NCBI GenBank assembly: GCA_021648485.1
Contig: JAKISS010000020.1
Coordinates: forward strand, 1-47,892
Direction: 5' to 3'
From: Gammaproteobacteria bacterium
Lineage (GTDB): Bacteria; Pseudomonadota; Gammaproteobacteria; SZUA-152
DNA: 47,892 nucleotides
This document shows positions 1-8,453 of this stretch, piece by piece. Under the pieces are notes generated by a model. That model saw only the letters and a program-made list of their open reading frames with translations. It was not told where the DNA came from and made no database searches. Positions within the stretch are counted from its first letter, which is position 1, and every line of letters starts with the position of its first letter. The translations under genes and the position numbers were made by a program.

Positions 1-276
1 TATCCTCCCATTCGTTTTGTAACCATGTCAGCTGAGGCACTCCATGCCGGGGTTGAGGTACATTCTGTGGATGGGGTTTCGGTTAAGGTTTTTTGCCCGG
101 CCAAAACAGTGGCGGACTGCTTTAAATATCGGCATAAAATCGGGCTTGATGTGGCGCTGGAGGCGCTGCGCGAAGGTTGGGCTGAGCGCAGGTTTACGAT
201 GGATGAGCTGTATCAGTATGCAAGTATTTGCCGGGTCAAGAATGTCATGCAGCCCTATCTGGAAAGTCTTGTATGA
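1..276 (+). CDS. Type IV toxin-antitoxin AbiEi-family antitoxin, C-terminal part
   Basis: The reading frame is open from the first base, so the gene begins upstream of the window and only its last 91 codons are present. The segment VKVFCPAKTVADCFKYRHK followed by IGLDVALEALRE is the well-conserved C-terminal stretch of AbiEi-type antitoxins. In that family an N-terminal winged helix represses the operon and the C-terminal domain neutralises the nucleotidyltransferase toxin AbiEii. The stop codon overlaps the next start as ATGA (273-276), the usual translational coupling of the abiE pair. The partner toxin is truncated here, so this antitoxin probably no longer guards a working toxin. The family call rests on recognised conserved residues, not on a search. 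Confidence 0.8.
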   Translation, partial: YPPIRFVTMSAEALHAGVEVHSVDGVSVKVFCPAKTVADCFKYRHKIGLDVALEALREGWAERRFTMDELYQYASICRVKNVMQPYLESLV

Positions 277-503
277 AAGATATTGCTGCATTAGTGCGTC
301 AAAAATTACGCAATCTTGCCTGGGAGCGACAGGAAGATTTTGACTATGTTCTCAGGCAGTATGTTGTGCAACGTTTGTTATATCGTTTGGGGTGTAGTGC
401 CTATACAGATCAGCCAGGTAGGGTGCATGTCATGCACCATAAACAGATTCTGATCAGCGTTAAACCTGTAAAAATAGGTAGAGTTAAGCATTTATGTTTC
501 TGA
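273..503 (+). pseudogene. Truncated AbiEii-type nucleotidyltransferase toxin
   Basis: Starting at the ATG that overlaps the antitoxin stop, the first 45 or so codons (MKDIAALVRQKLRNLAWERQ, then LRQYVVQRLLYRLG) match the N-terminus of AbiEii toxins. Those proteins are normally near 300 residues and carry a GSX10DXD nucleotidyltransferase motif. After about position 410 the similarity stops and the frame ends at 503, so the whole catalytic domain is missing. The break lies just before the SMC-like gene that starts at 494, which suggests that insertion or deletion of that neighbouring block removed the toxin body. No function is expected from the remnant. Confidence 0.7.
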
Positions 504-3500
504 AAAAATTTATCTTTGTAAACTGGGGCAACATCCCCCAGCTTGAATTTGAACTGGGCCCCATCAACCTGCTCTCGGGGGGTAATGGCTCCGGCAAAAC
601 CACGGCGGCGGATGCGATTCAGACCATCATGACCGCCGCCCACGAAAACCTTTTCCAGTACAATCCGGGGCAGGACGAAACCACCCAGCGGGGTCGCGGT
701 GGCAAGCGGGTGCGCACGCTGGCATCTTACGTGTTGGGCTGTGACGATGGCAGTTATGCGCGACTCGATCCAAGCGATGGTTATCTCGCCGCTGTGTTTT
801 GTCCCACCAAAGGTGAGTCGGCGGAATCCTTTACCGCCGTCATTGGTGTGCGTGCCTGGCTGGATGCCACTGGCGGACAACAGGTGGCCCGGCAGGATGA
901 TTTGCTGTTTTTGATTCTGCCCGGTGAAGAGCTGACGCTGGCGCATTTTGTCCGTGATGATAAAACCGATGATAAAAACGGTGATAAAACAGGTGATAAA
1001 ATAACCGGCCAATACATCACGCCCCTGGACAAAATCCAGAACCTGCTGATCCGTGAATTCGGCCAACGCCGCGTACAAAAATACGACACCAAAAAAACTT
1101 ACCTGCGCCGTCTCTACGCCGCGTTACGTGGTCAGCACGACAGTGTTTCCGAAGCAGAAGCCACCGCAGCAGCGCGGGCCTTTTCCCGCTTCATGGCTTA
1201 CAAACCGGTACGCAGTATCAACGATTTTGTTGCCCATGAAATTCTCGAAAGAAAAGATCTCGGCGAAGCGATCCGCGCCATTTCCGGCCAGCTCAAAACC
1301 ATTCATGCCATGGAGAGTGACGCCGCCCGACTGGTGGAATCCATCGGCATTCTGGAACACGCGGAACAACAGGCCCGCAGTTACATCCAGCAATGGATCG
1401 AATTGAACAGCCTCAACTTCACGCTCGCGCAATATGATTACCTGCAACGCCAGCGCGATTACATTAAAACCAAAAAACAACAAAGTGATTACCAGCGCAA
1501 CCTGAAAGAAAACGAAGCCGAAACAGCTTTGACCGAACAGCGACAAAAACAACTGAATGAACAACTGGTACACCTGGAAGCCCAGCGCCTGGGTATCAGC
1601 GCCCTGCAACAAAAAGACGAACTGGAACAACAACGCAAACAGCAGCAAAGCAAACTGACCGAGATGGCGCGCCGCCTGTTGGAACAGGACAATTCACTGG
1701 ATAACAACCTGCAAGCCACCAAGGCCATCGTAAAGGATTTACAACAGGCCGATTTAATGGATGAGTTGCCGGTCATTGCAGATTTACAGATTCGTCAGCT
1801 TGCGCAAAATGTGGTGAAGGAAGGCGGACGCGGTGAACTGGACATTCCTGCACTGTTGCAAAAAGACCTGCTGAATGATCTGTCACCACTGGAACGGCAT
1901 CTGGATCAGGCCCGTGCCGCCCAGCGTCTGCATAATCAGTGGCATGAGCAATGGCACCGGTCAGACAATCTGTCGGGCAACGCTACTTCGTTGTATGAAC
2001 AGCTGGCAAAACTGGCGCATAACCGGGGCGCGCGTTACGAAAAACTGAAAAACCAGTGTCGGCAAAAAGAACAGGACATCGAACGCCTGCAAGCCCAACA
2101 GGTCAGCTACCCGCCCTTTGTGGAACGTGCGCTGACGGCCATACGCCGCGACTGCCCGCAGGCCGACCCGCGTGTATTGTGTGACCATGTGGACATCAGC
2201 GACTCGCGCTGGCAAATGGCCATCGAAGGTTATCTGGGCATGGCGCGCTTTTCCATCATCGTCGATGCCCGGCACGAAGCGGAAGCGATTCGCATTGTGC
2301 GCCAGTTACCGGGACGCGATAACCGCGCACGCATTATTCAGGGCGACAAGGCACAAAGAGACGCAGAACGCAGCAGCCTGCCCGCCGACTCCATCATTCA
2401 CCTGCTGTCCTTTTCCCATGCCACCGCAAAACATTACCTGACCGCCAGCTATGGCAACGTCGTGCAAGTACCCACGGCTGACGCATTACGCCAGACCCGC
2501 CGTGGCCTCACCGCCGACGGTATGGGAGCTGGTGGTTACAGCATGTTTCGCTGTGATCTGTCGGAAGGCGAACTGGTCTTCGGCGTGGCCGCGCGCGAAA
2601 GAGCCCTGCAAGCCAAACAGGAAGAACTCACCAGTCTCAACGCACAATGGCAACAAGCCAACGACCAGATGCAGCACGTCAGCAACATGCTCGACAATGT
2701 TAAAAAACTGCAATTGCTGGACTATGCCGACGCCATCACCCACATGCTGGAAATCCACCGTGAACTGCAAAAGCTGGAAAACCTGCTGGCGCAACTGGAC
2801 CTGTCTGAACATACAGACCTGGAAAACCGGTTAATCGAACTGCGCGCACAGGAACAACAATTGCGCCAACAACAAGGCAGCCTGAAAGAAAGCAAAGGCG
2901 AACTACAGGAAAAAATGCGCAAAATCGGCAAACGTTGCACAGCACTGGCCGACGAACAGGAAAAAACCCAACAGGTGGCAGAAGAGTGTGAACAAAACCT
3001 GCTGGCCATCGTCAGTGCATGGCCAGCATTTGACGCCGACGCACGCCTGAACACGGCAGAAAAAGAAGCCAGTGATATGAGCGATGACGCCGCTGAAAGC
3101 GCCATCAATTACCGTCAGGAAATCAAACGTAATTTGCATAAGCTGGAACGCAAAATGGACGAGGTCATTCAGAAACATAACCAGCATTGTCTGCCCGGAG
3201 ACGCCATCATCTATCACAGCTTCAGAGGTGACTATGATGCCGCCCTGTTTCGTGCCATTTGCGAACTGCAACGTGATCTTGACCGGGTATTCAACCGCCT
3301 GAAAAACAACATTCTGGTGGAAAAATACGATAACCTGCGACAACTCAAAGACAGCTTTAATAATGCCTTTGTCACGCATTTCTGTCATACCATTCATCAA
3401 GCCATTAATAACGGCAAACGCCAGATAGAACAGCTCAACAAAGAATTGCAACACCACCAGTTTGGCGACGACCGGGAACGCTTCCGTTTTGACAGCAACT

Positions 3501-4192
3501 GGATTCCTGAATTTCGGGACTATGCCCGCTTCTTTGAAGAAATCATCAAACAGCCCAGTGTCGGTGACGAAGTTGATTTATTTAAAATGGAACTGTCAGC
3601 AAAATCGCAAAAAGTGCGTGAAGAACTGATGAAAATGCTGCTTGATGAAGACGCAGACAAAGCGCTGAGAGAGTTGGATCGCATCGGTGACTATCGCAAT
3701 TACCGCAAATATGAAATCTACAAAGAAGTGGAAGGCAAAGAGCCTATCGCTCTGAGTGAATACGGCACAGGCAGTGGCGGCCAACTGGAAACCCCGGCCT
3801 ACATCATCCGCTCGGCAGCGATTACCTCCGCATTTCGTTTCGCCGAAGGCCACAGCCACCTGCGCATGGTGCTGGTAGACGAAGCCTTTTCAAAAATGGA
3901 CGAAACCCGCTCACGGGAAGTTATCGATTACTTAACCAAAGCCCTCGGCCTGCAACTGATTTTTATTATGCCCACCAGCAAATGCGGGCCGTTTATGGAC
4001 TTGATCAGTAATGAATTTGTCTTCGCCAAATGCCCCAGCGAAAAACCCCGGGGGCAACTTAATACCCGGGTACTGGTAGACCGCAAACAATGCAACACAG
4101 AAAAAATTCAGCAACTCTGGGCTAACCATAAACGGACAGTCTACCAACAAGCCGAACTGGATTTTATGGATGAAGTTCTGGAAGCGCAATGA
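494..4192 (+). CDS. SMC/MukB/JetC-like ATPase, orphan
   Basis: A 1232-residue ABC-type ATPase of SMC-like build. The N-terminus has a Walker A loop GGNGSGKT at residues 29-36. Long glutamine- and charge-rich coiled coils span roughly residues 300-480 and 690-900, on both sides of a central globular section around 520-640. The C-terminus has the ABC signature SGGQ at 1094-1097 and Walker B MVLVDEAF, with Asp1129-Glu1130. Such proteins bind and move or compact DNA; relatives include MukB, MksF and the Wadjet defence ATPase JetC. Those systems need kleisin and winged-helix partners (MukEF, JetA/JetB) and Wadjet adds the nuclease JetD, but none lies next to this gene. Upstream is a broken abiE toxin, downstream a transposon-like repeat. 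It may be the last gene of a defence operon or a solitary protein. The ATPase fold is clear; the exact family is not. Confidence 0.82.
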   Translation: MFLKKFIFVNWGNIPQLEFELGPINLLSGGNGSGKTTAADAIQTIMTAAHENLFQYNPGQDETTQRGRGGKRVRTLASYVLGCDDGSYARLDPSDGYLAAVFCPTKGESAESFTAVIGVRAWLDATGGQQVARQDDLLFLILPGEELTLAHFVRDDKTDDKNGDKTGDKITGQYITPLDKIQNLLIREFGQRRVQKYDTKKTYLRRLYAALRGQHDSVSEAEATAAARAFSRFMAYKPVRSINDFVAHEILERKDLGEAIRAISGQLKTIHAMESDAARLVESIGILEHAEQQARSYIQQWIELNSLNFTLAQYDYLQRQRDYIKTKKQQSDYQRNLKENEAETALTEQRQKQLNEQLVHLEAQRLGISALQQKDELEQQRKQQQSKLTEMARRLLEQDNSLDNNLQATKAIVKDLQQADLMDELPVIADLQIRQLAQNVVKEGGRGELDIPALLQKDLLNDLSPLERHLDQARAAQRLHNQWHEQWHRSDNLSGNATSLYEQLAKLAHNRGARYEKLKNQCRQKEQDIERLQAQQVSYPPFVERALTAIRRDCPQADPRVLCDHVDISDSRWQMAIEGYLGMARFSIIVDARHEAEAIRIVRQLPGRDNRARIIQGDKAQRDAERSSLPADSIIHLLSFSHATAKHYLTASYGNVVQVPTADALRQTRRGLTADGMGAGGYSMFRCDLSEGELVFGVAARERALQAKQEELTSLNAQWQQANDQMQHVSNMLDNVKKLQLLDYADAITHMLEIHRELQKLENLLAQLDLSEHTDLENRLIELRAQEQQLRQQQGSLKESKGELQEKMRKIGKRCTALADEQEKTQQVAEECEQNLLAIVSAWPAFDADARLNTAEKEASDMSDDAAESAINYRQEIKRNLHKLERKMDEVIQKHNQHCLPGDAIIYHSFRGDYDAALFRAICELQRDLDRVFNRLKNNILVEKYDNLRQLKDSFNNAFVTHFCHTIHQAINNGKRQIEQLNKELQHHQFGDDRERFRFDSNWIPEFRDYARFFEEIIKQPSVGDEVDLFKMELSAKSQKVREELMKMLLDEDADKALRELDRIGDYRNYRKYEIYKEVEGKEPIALSEYGTGSGGQLETPAYIIRSAAITSAFRFAEGHSHLRMVLVDEAFSKMDETRSREVIDYLTKALGLQLIFIMPTSKCGPFMDLISNEFVFAKCPSEKPRGQLNTRVLVDRKQCNTEKIQQLWANHKRTVYQQAELDFMDEVLEAQ
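956..1003 (+). repeat. Four in-frame 12-bp tandem units inside the SMC-like gene
   Basis: Four consecutive 12-nt units, each a variant of GATGATAAAACC, encode a run of (D/G)-D-K-x motifs at residues 155-170. The unit length is a multiple of three, so gain or loss of a unit keeps the frame. It sits in the N-terminal head before the coiled coil, where a flexible charged loop could vary in length between strains. Confidence 0.75.
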
Positions 4193-4376
4193 TAAAAGGG
4201 CAGGGTGGGCATGTCATTTGTCAGTGTCACTATCCTGTTTTTGTTAATTTCAAAACCAGAAAATACTTATATGTTCAAAGTACCTTTTATCGAGTGGTAT
4301 GTGTCGGTATAGGTAAGTGAACGGGTAATCAGAAAAAATTGATGACGATCAGGATTAAACCATGTCGCTTTTTCAT

Positions 4377-4551
4377 CCTAAGTTAATCAGTTAAACCGTA
4401 GCGAGAGCGACTAAGGTGCGGAAGATAAAGCGTTTTTCAGGTTATTTTGGACGAAAGTGTATCACCCATACGGTGAGTTCAACATGTTCTGAAAAACACT
4501 TTAGATTCTGTGCATTAGGTGTTCGCAGTAGGTTTAACTGATTAATTTAGG
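4377..4551. mobile_element. Miniature inverted-repeat element with 5-bp target duplication
   Basis: The ends form a 21-bp inverted repeat with one mismatch: 4377-4397 (CCTAAGTTAATCAGTTAAAC plus C) pairs with 4531-4551. Flanking it directly on both sides is the 5-bp direct repeat TTCAT (4372-4376 and 4552-4556), as expected for a target-site duplication. Further inward the two halves remain partly complementary, for example TTTTTCAG at 4433-4440 against CTGAAAAA near 4489, so the whole element can fold into one long imperfect hairpin. It has no coding capacity and fits a MITE moved by a transposase elsewhere. It fills most of the gap 4193-4666; the remaining bases there show no gene. Confidence 0.75.
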
Positions 4552-4666
4552 TTCATGTTAATACTCCCGACTGTTTTTTCACAGAACATTCATATAATCG
4601 CAATGAAAGGGTCATGTTATATCTCCAAAATCAGTTGCGTCACTACAGCTGAAAGAGGAATTAACA

Positions 4667-4858
4667 ATGACTTTTTTTATCAGGGAATGGCCGAATAAAA
4701 CGGCGACGTTAATGGCGGATAATGGCACGGTGTTGTGGACGTTTCCCAGTGTTGAGGAGGCGCAGCAGGTATGTCGGGACTGGTATCTTGTACAGATTCA
4801 GGGGAGCGAGTCGGCTGATTACGTGGATTGTCGTGATCCGATGGTACGGGTTGCATAA
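4667..4858 (+). CDS. Small hypothetical protein (63 aa)
   Basis: A short frame preceded by a good ribosome-binding site (AAAGAGGAA, 4651-4659, 7 nt before ATG). The product has no signal peptide or membrane segment. It is tryptophan- and acid-rich (REWPNKTATLMADNGTVLWT), compatible with a small folded domain of two or three beta strands followed by a helix (VEEAQQVCRDWY). I do not recognise the family. It stands alone between the miniature element and the convergent efflux-adaptor gene. The strong Shine-Dalgarno and protein-like composition are the reasons to accept it. Confidence 0.5.
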   Translation: MTFFIREWPNKTATLMADNGTVLWTFPSVEEAQQVCRDWYLVQIQGSESADYVDCRDPMVRVA

Positions 4859-4889
4859 TCCTGAATTAACCAGTTGAGCCGGATGATAT

Positions 4890-5960
4890 TTATGGTGCAG
4901 CCACGTCGGTATTGGTCCGGGATATTGCATCACCATCCCGTAAACGATAACGGCCTTTGGTGATGATGAGGGTGTCTGGTTCAAGCTTGCTGATGATGAC
5001 GGGTTGGCCGGTTATGGCCTGAGGCAGTGTGATAAAACGGGCTTTGTTGTCTGCCTGAATAAATACGCCGAGCTTGCCGTCACGCTGGCTGATGAGGTCT
5101 GCTGGCAGGCTGGCCTGCTGCGGTGACCAGGTCAGTTGGCCAGTGGCACCCGGCAGGGGGGGGGTCCCCGTGAAACGCAGGCGCGCTTCCCGGGTGCGGG
5201 CCCGGGTATCTATTATCGGGGTAATGGTGCGCAATGTGAGTGCATAACGCTGTCCCGAGCTGGCGAATTCCACTGTGCGAGTGTTTTCTGTTGCGAATAA
5301 ATGTCTCAGGTCACGGGTTTGTTGAGCGCTTAATCTGGCGGCCAGCTCAAGGTTGTCAATGTCGGTAATGCGCAACAGGGCGGTACCAGGGTTGGCCAGC
5401 TCACCTGTTTGGGCAAGACGTTCGGCGATCACGGCATTAAACGGCGCACGGATCTGTGTTTTGTCGATTTGCCGTTGGGCTTGTGCTTTGGCAGCTTGCT
5501 GCCCTTGTTGTTCTGCCAGCAAGGAGTCGCGTTCGGTTTCCCGTTGTTTGAGCAATTGTTCGGATACCGCCTGTTTCTTTGATAATGAGCGGGCCCGTTT
5601 GAGTTCGTATTCTGCCAGGTCCAACTTTGCTTTTAATGCCGTTAGCGCGGCTTTTTCGCGTGTCAGTGCCAGCTCAAAATCCTTTTGTTCGAGACGTAGT
5701 AACAATGTGCCTTGTTTTACACGGTCGCCCACGCGCACAGGAATGTCGAGAATGCGGGCGCTGACCTCAGCACTGATACGGCTATCGTTGTCACTTACCA
5801 CCGTGGCCGGTGCGCTGCGCGACGGGTAAATAGCCAATGTGGAGAAGGACTCACTGACCACTGGAATGGGTTCGGCTATCACCGGGTGACCGAAGAGCAT
5901 TGCGCCGAGCAGCATCAAGTGTGCCGACATCCGTGTCACTTTCTTCTGTGTCAGAGCCAT
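4890..5960 (-). CDS. RND-type efflux periplasmic adaptor (membrane fusion protein)
   Basis: A 356-residue HlyD/AcrA-like adaptor. After an N-terminal export signal (about residues 10-30, ending ...GHPVIAE) comes a lipoyl-like half (ISAEVSARILDIPVRVGDRV, then KQGTLLLRLE), a helical hairpin rich in Ala, Lys and Gln (about 105-170), the second lipoyl half (IRAPFNAVIAERLAQTGELA) and a beta-barrel domain. Such proteins bridge an inner-membrane pump and an outer-membrane channel. The start codon overlaps the hemL stop as TAATG (5958-5962), so translation is probably coupled. No RND pump or TolC-like gene lies in the window, so the pump it serves is unknown. At 356 residues it is at the short end for the family. 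Confidence 0.85.
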   Translation of the reverse strand: MALTQKKVTRMSAHLMLLGAMLFGHPVIAEPIPVVSESFSTLAIYPSRSAPATVVSDNDSRISAEVSARILDIPVRVGDRVKQGTLLLRLEQKDFELALTREKAALTALKAKLDLAEYELKRARSLSKKQAVSEQLLKQRETERDSLLAEQQGQQAAKAQAQRQIDKTQIRAPFNAVIAERLAQTGELANPGTALLRITDIDNLELAARLSAQQTRDLRHLFATENTRTVEFASSGQRYALTLRTITPIIDTRARTREARLRFTGTPPLPGATGQLTWSPQQASLPADLISQRDGKLGVFIQADNKARFITLPQAITGQPVIISKLEPDTLIITKGRYRLRDGDAISRTNTDVAAP

Positions 5961-7240
5961 TACAGAGTGGCAAACACTTTTTCTACCGCGTCCAGCGTGG
6001 CCGCGATTTCGGTTTTGCCGTGGGCAGCGGAGACAAATCCGGTTTCGTAGGCAGAAGGTGCCAGATACACACCTTCGTTCAGCATGCCGTGGAAGAATTT
6101 CTGGAAGCGCTTGATATCGCAGGCAGACACTTGGGCAAAGCTGGTAACACTTTCCTCTTCAGTGAAAAAGAAACCGAACATGCCGCCCACCTGGTTAGTG
6201 GTCAGCGGGATGTCCGCTGCTTTGGCGCGTTCTTTCAGCCCTTCACACAGTTGAGAGGCTGTCTTGCTGAGTTTTTCGTGAAAACCGGGCGCAGAAAGCA
6301 GCTCCAGGGTTTTGAGTCCCGCAGCCATGGACACCGGGTTACCGGAAAGCGTGCCAGCCTGATACACCGGGCCCAGCGGTGCGATGTGTTCCATGATGGC
6401 ACGCTTGCCACCGAAGGCACCCACCGGCAGGCCGCCGCCGATAACCTTGCCCAGTGTGGTGAGGTCGGGCGTAATGCCGTAGTGTTGTTGTGCGCCACCG
6501 AGCGAGACACGAAAGCCGGTCATCACCTCGTCGAGAATCAGCACGCTGTCATATTCATCGCAAATTTCGCGCAGGCCTTCGAGGAAGCCGGGCACGGGCG
6601 GGATGCAATTCATGTTGCCCGCAACCGGCTCGACGATGATGCAGGCCACATCTTTGCCCACCTCGGCAAAAGCGGTTTTTACCGAGTCGATATCGTTGTA
6701 GGTCAGGGTGATGGTTTCCGATGCCAGCGCAGCAGGCACCCCCGGTGAAGTAGGCACACCGAGTGTCAGCGCGCCGGAGCCTGCTTTTACCAGGAGTGAA
6801 TCGGCATGGCCGTGGTAACAACCTTCAAATTTGACAATTTTGTCACGACCGGTGAAACCGCGTGCCAGACGGATTGCACTCATGGTGGCTTCGGTGCCGG
6901 AGCTGACCATGCGCACCATATCCATGGAAGGCACCAGCTCGCAGACCCGGTCGGCCATGACAGTTTCGATGGCTGTTGGTGCACCAAAGCCCAAACCGCT
7001 GGCTACTACATCTTGCACGGCTTTAATTACTTCAGGGTGGGAATGGCCGACAATCATTGGCCCCCAGGAACCGACGTAATCCACATAGCGTTTGTCGTCT
7101 TCATCAGTGATGTAAGCGCCTTCGCTGGATTTGAAAAATACCGGGTCGCCGCCCACGCCACGGAAGGCCCGTACTGGCGAATTAACACCACCAGGGATAT
7201 GGGTTTGGGCTGCAACGAAGAGATCGTGGGAACGTGTCAT
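5960..7240 (-). CDS. hemL: Glutamate-1-semialdehyde 2,1-aminomutase
   Basis: A 426-residue class III aminotransferase, the usual length for HemL. It isomerises glutamate-1-semialdehyde to 5-aminolevulinate, the second step of the C5 haem pathway, in the cytoplasm. Visible signatures are the N-terminal [16 protein letters not shown], the [14 protein letters not shown] segment, [12 protein letters not shown], the PLP-site DEVMTGFR, and the Schiff-base lysine Lys265 in [16 protein letters not shown]. Lys265 is the position known for the bacterial enzyme. The downstream efflux adaptor is translationally coupled to it, an unusual partner. Nothing suggests decay. Confidence 0.97.
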   Translation of the reverse strand: MTRSHDLFVAAQTHIPGGVNSPVRAFRGVGGDPVFFKSSEGAYITDEDDKRYVDYVGSWGPMIVGHSHPEVIKAVQDVVASGLGFGAPTAIETVMADRVCELVPSMDMVRMVSSGTEATMSAIRLARGFTGRDKIVKFEGCYHGHADSLLVKAGSGALTLGVPTSPGVPAALASETITLTYNDIDSVKTAFAEVGKDVACIIVEPVAGNMNCIPPVPGFLEGLREICDEYDSVLILDEVMTGFRVSLGGAQQHYGITPDLTTLGKVIGGGLPVGAFGGKRAIMEHIAPLGPVYQAGTLSGNPVSMAAGLKTLELLSAPGFHEKLSKTASQLCEGLKERAKAADIPLTTNQVGGMFGFFFTEEESVTSFAQVSACDIKRFQKFFHGMLNEGVYLAPSAYETGFVSAAHGKTEIAATLDAVEKVFATL

Positions 7241-7385
7241 GGGATTACCTGTGTTATTTTTTAGCCGGTGTTTTATGATTGAATTTGCTCAAACGGGGCG
7301 ATATTCTGGCGGGTTTTGAGGATGCTGGCAACTGGTGGGGGTTTGTCATGAAATTCAGGGCGTTTTTTTGGCTGCGGGTAGATTA

Positions 7386-7530
7386 TATCCATAACGATTG
7401 TGATTCAGGCATTAGTGCGTTTTCTATTGTCTCGTAGCCGTGTTGAAAATTCTTGCAGTAGCTTTGCGATTACGTGTTATGAAATGAATATAGCGCATAC
7501 TTAATACCTGAATCTCACCCGCTATGGGTA
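7386..7530 (-). repeat. Short inverted-repeat element, family shared with 41654-41815
   Basis: The ends are imperfect inverted repeats (TATCCATAACGATTG at 7386-7400 against CGCTATGGGTA near 7520-7530). The interior aligns in order with the reverse complement of the element at 41654-41815. Shared blocks are CGATTGTGATTCAGG (7395-7409), GTTGAAAATTCTTGCAGTAG (7442-7461) and ACTTAATACCTGAATCTCA (7499-7517). The match is degenerate but collinear over the full length, which supports two diverged copies of one miniature element. No coding potential is seen. It occupies much of the gap between hemL and the decayed phage-type gene; the remainder of 7241-7619 shows no gene. Confidence 0.6.
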
Positions 7531-7619
7531 TGGTTGCAGCAGAATTGAGACTGTATAACATAGGAAGTATTCTTCCATGTTTTTGTGCTGGCTCCATGTT
7601 CATTGGAGGAATAAAGCCC

Positions 7620-8351
7620 ATGTCTATTCCCGCGCATCAGACTTACTTAGCGGACATTATTGAACCCGTGTTGTGTCAACTCACTGAAATTCCTTATTGC
7701 AAGGTAGCAGCCCAGTTGTTGCTGGGTACGGGGATCAAAGAAATCTTGAATTTCAGACACCGCAGACAGGTAGGGGGCGGGCCAGAGGTTGGTTATTTTC
7801 AAATGGAACCCGCCATGCATGATGATATTTGGAATAACTATTTAAATTTTAGACCCGATTTAGCTAGTGTAGTGTCCTATATAAAACGTGTATTTAGAAA
7901 GCCCGTCAAGGCGTGAGTGCAAGGCGCAAGTTACAGGGAATGGTCGCTCCCTTTCCAAAGCCTGCAACGCGGCAATCGCGCCTTGACGGGCTTCCCGGAG
8001 GGCGAGACAAGGCTTTTGGATACTACTTCAAGTTTGCCGAGTCTAAATATGCGTTTTATATAGGACACTACACTAGAGAAGTGATTCATTTGTTAACTGC
8101 GCCAGGGGCTGATAAACATCGTGAACCAGAACATAATGACAACGACGCAGCGGCTGTGACCCGCGTACATTATAGGCGCGTACCGGCAGCATTGCCCCCA
8201 TTTGGTGATCTGAGTCTCATGGCAGCATAATTGGAAGCAGTACTACAATGCTGCGCTAGGTAGAGGCGCTGCGCATGAGTATGAGTATGTTACGTTGTGG
8301 AACACTTACGTCGCTAATAGACGTTTAATGTATCGGAATCAATGTCCTTAA
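7620..8351 (+). pseudogene. Decayed phage-type protein, split by a MITE and a frameshift
   Basis: A strong ribosome site (GGAGGA, 7605-7610) precedes ATG 7620. The product begins MSIPAHQTYLADIIEPVLCQ and contains VGYFQMEPAMHDDIWNNYLN, which I associate with a conserved phage or prophage protein, possibly lysozyme-like. At 7865 a 209-bp element interrupts the frame. Joining 7866 to 8076, which leaves one TA, restores it and gives RPDLAREVIHLLTAPGADKH, then VTRVHYRRVPAALP. At 8229-8231 one extra A shifts the frame again. Reading on in the other frame from TGG 8232 gives YWKQYYNAALGRGAAHEYEY and a stop at 8349-8351. The gene has therefore taken two independent hits and should be inactive. Naming it as a lysin is uncertain. 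Confidence 0.75.
7865..8075. mobile_element. TA-flanked MITE of IS630/Tc1-mariner type
   Basis: Terminal inverted repeats of 34 bp with two mismatches lie at 7865-7898 (TAGTGTAGTGTCCTATATAA and on) and 8042-8075. Each end sits in a CTAG (7864-7867 and 8073-8076), and removing the element together with one TA copy restores the host reading frame exactly. IS630-family elements insert at CTAG/TA and duplicate TA, so this is a non-autonomous relative. Inside is a second perfect 15-bp inverted repeat, AAGCCCGTCAAGGCG (7899-7913) against 7979-7993, so a strong hairpin is nested in the element. The right half carries about 48 bp with no left-hand counterpart. It encodes no transposase. Confidence 0.82.
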
Positions 8352-8453
8352 AGAATACATCTACAGACTCTTGCACAATAAAAGCTTTCTCTTCTTTACT
8401 GTGAATTAATCCAGTTTTATTTGTTGTCCCAATCGACGGAAATCCAGTATGCT

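Noticed and set aside
410..1078. Long minus-strand frame opposite the start of the SMC-like gene
   Set aside because: It lies antisense to a region with clear ATPase motifs and its translation shows no domain or signal; it is a shadow of the real gene.
4858..4878. Sequence CCTGAATTAACCAGTTGAGC resembling the end of the 4377-4551 element
   Set aside because: Only about 16 of 21 bases match and there is no inverted partner nearby, so it may be chance or an unrecognisable relic.
7913..8230. Frame starting inside the TA-flanked element and running into the phage-type gene
   Set aside because: Its N-terminal part is element sequence; only the segment after 8076 is genuine coding sequence, and that belongs to the interrupted gene.
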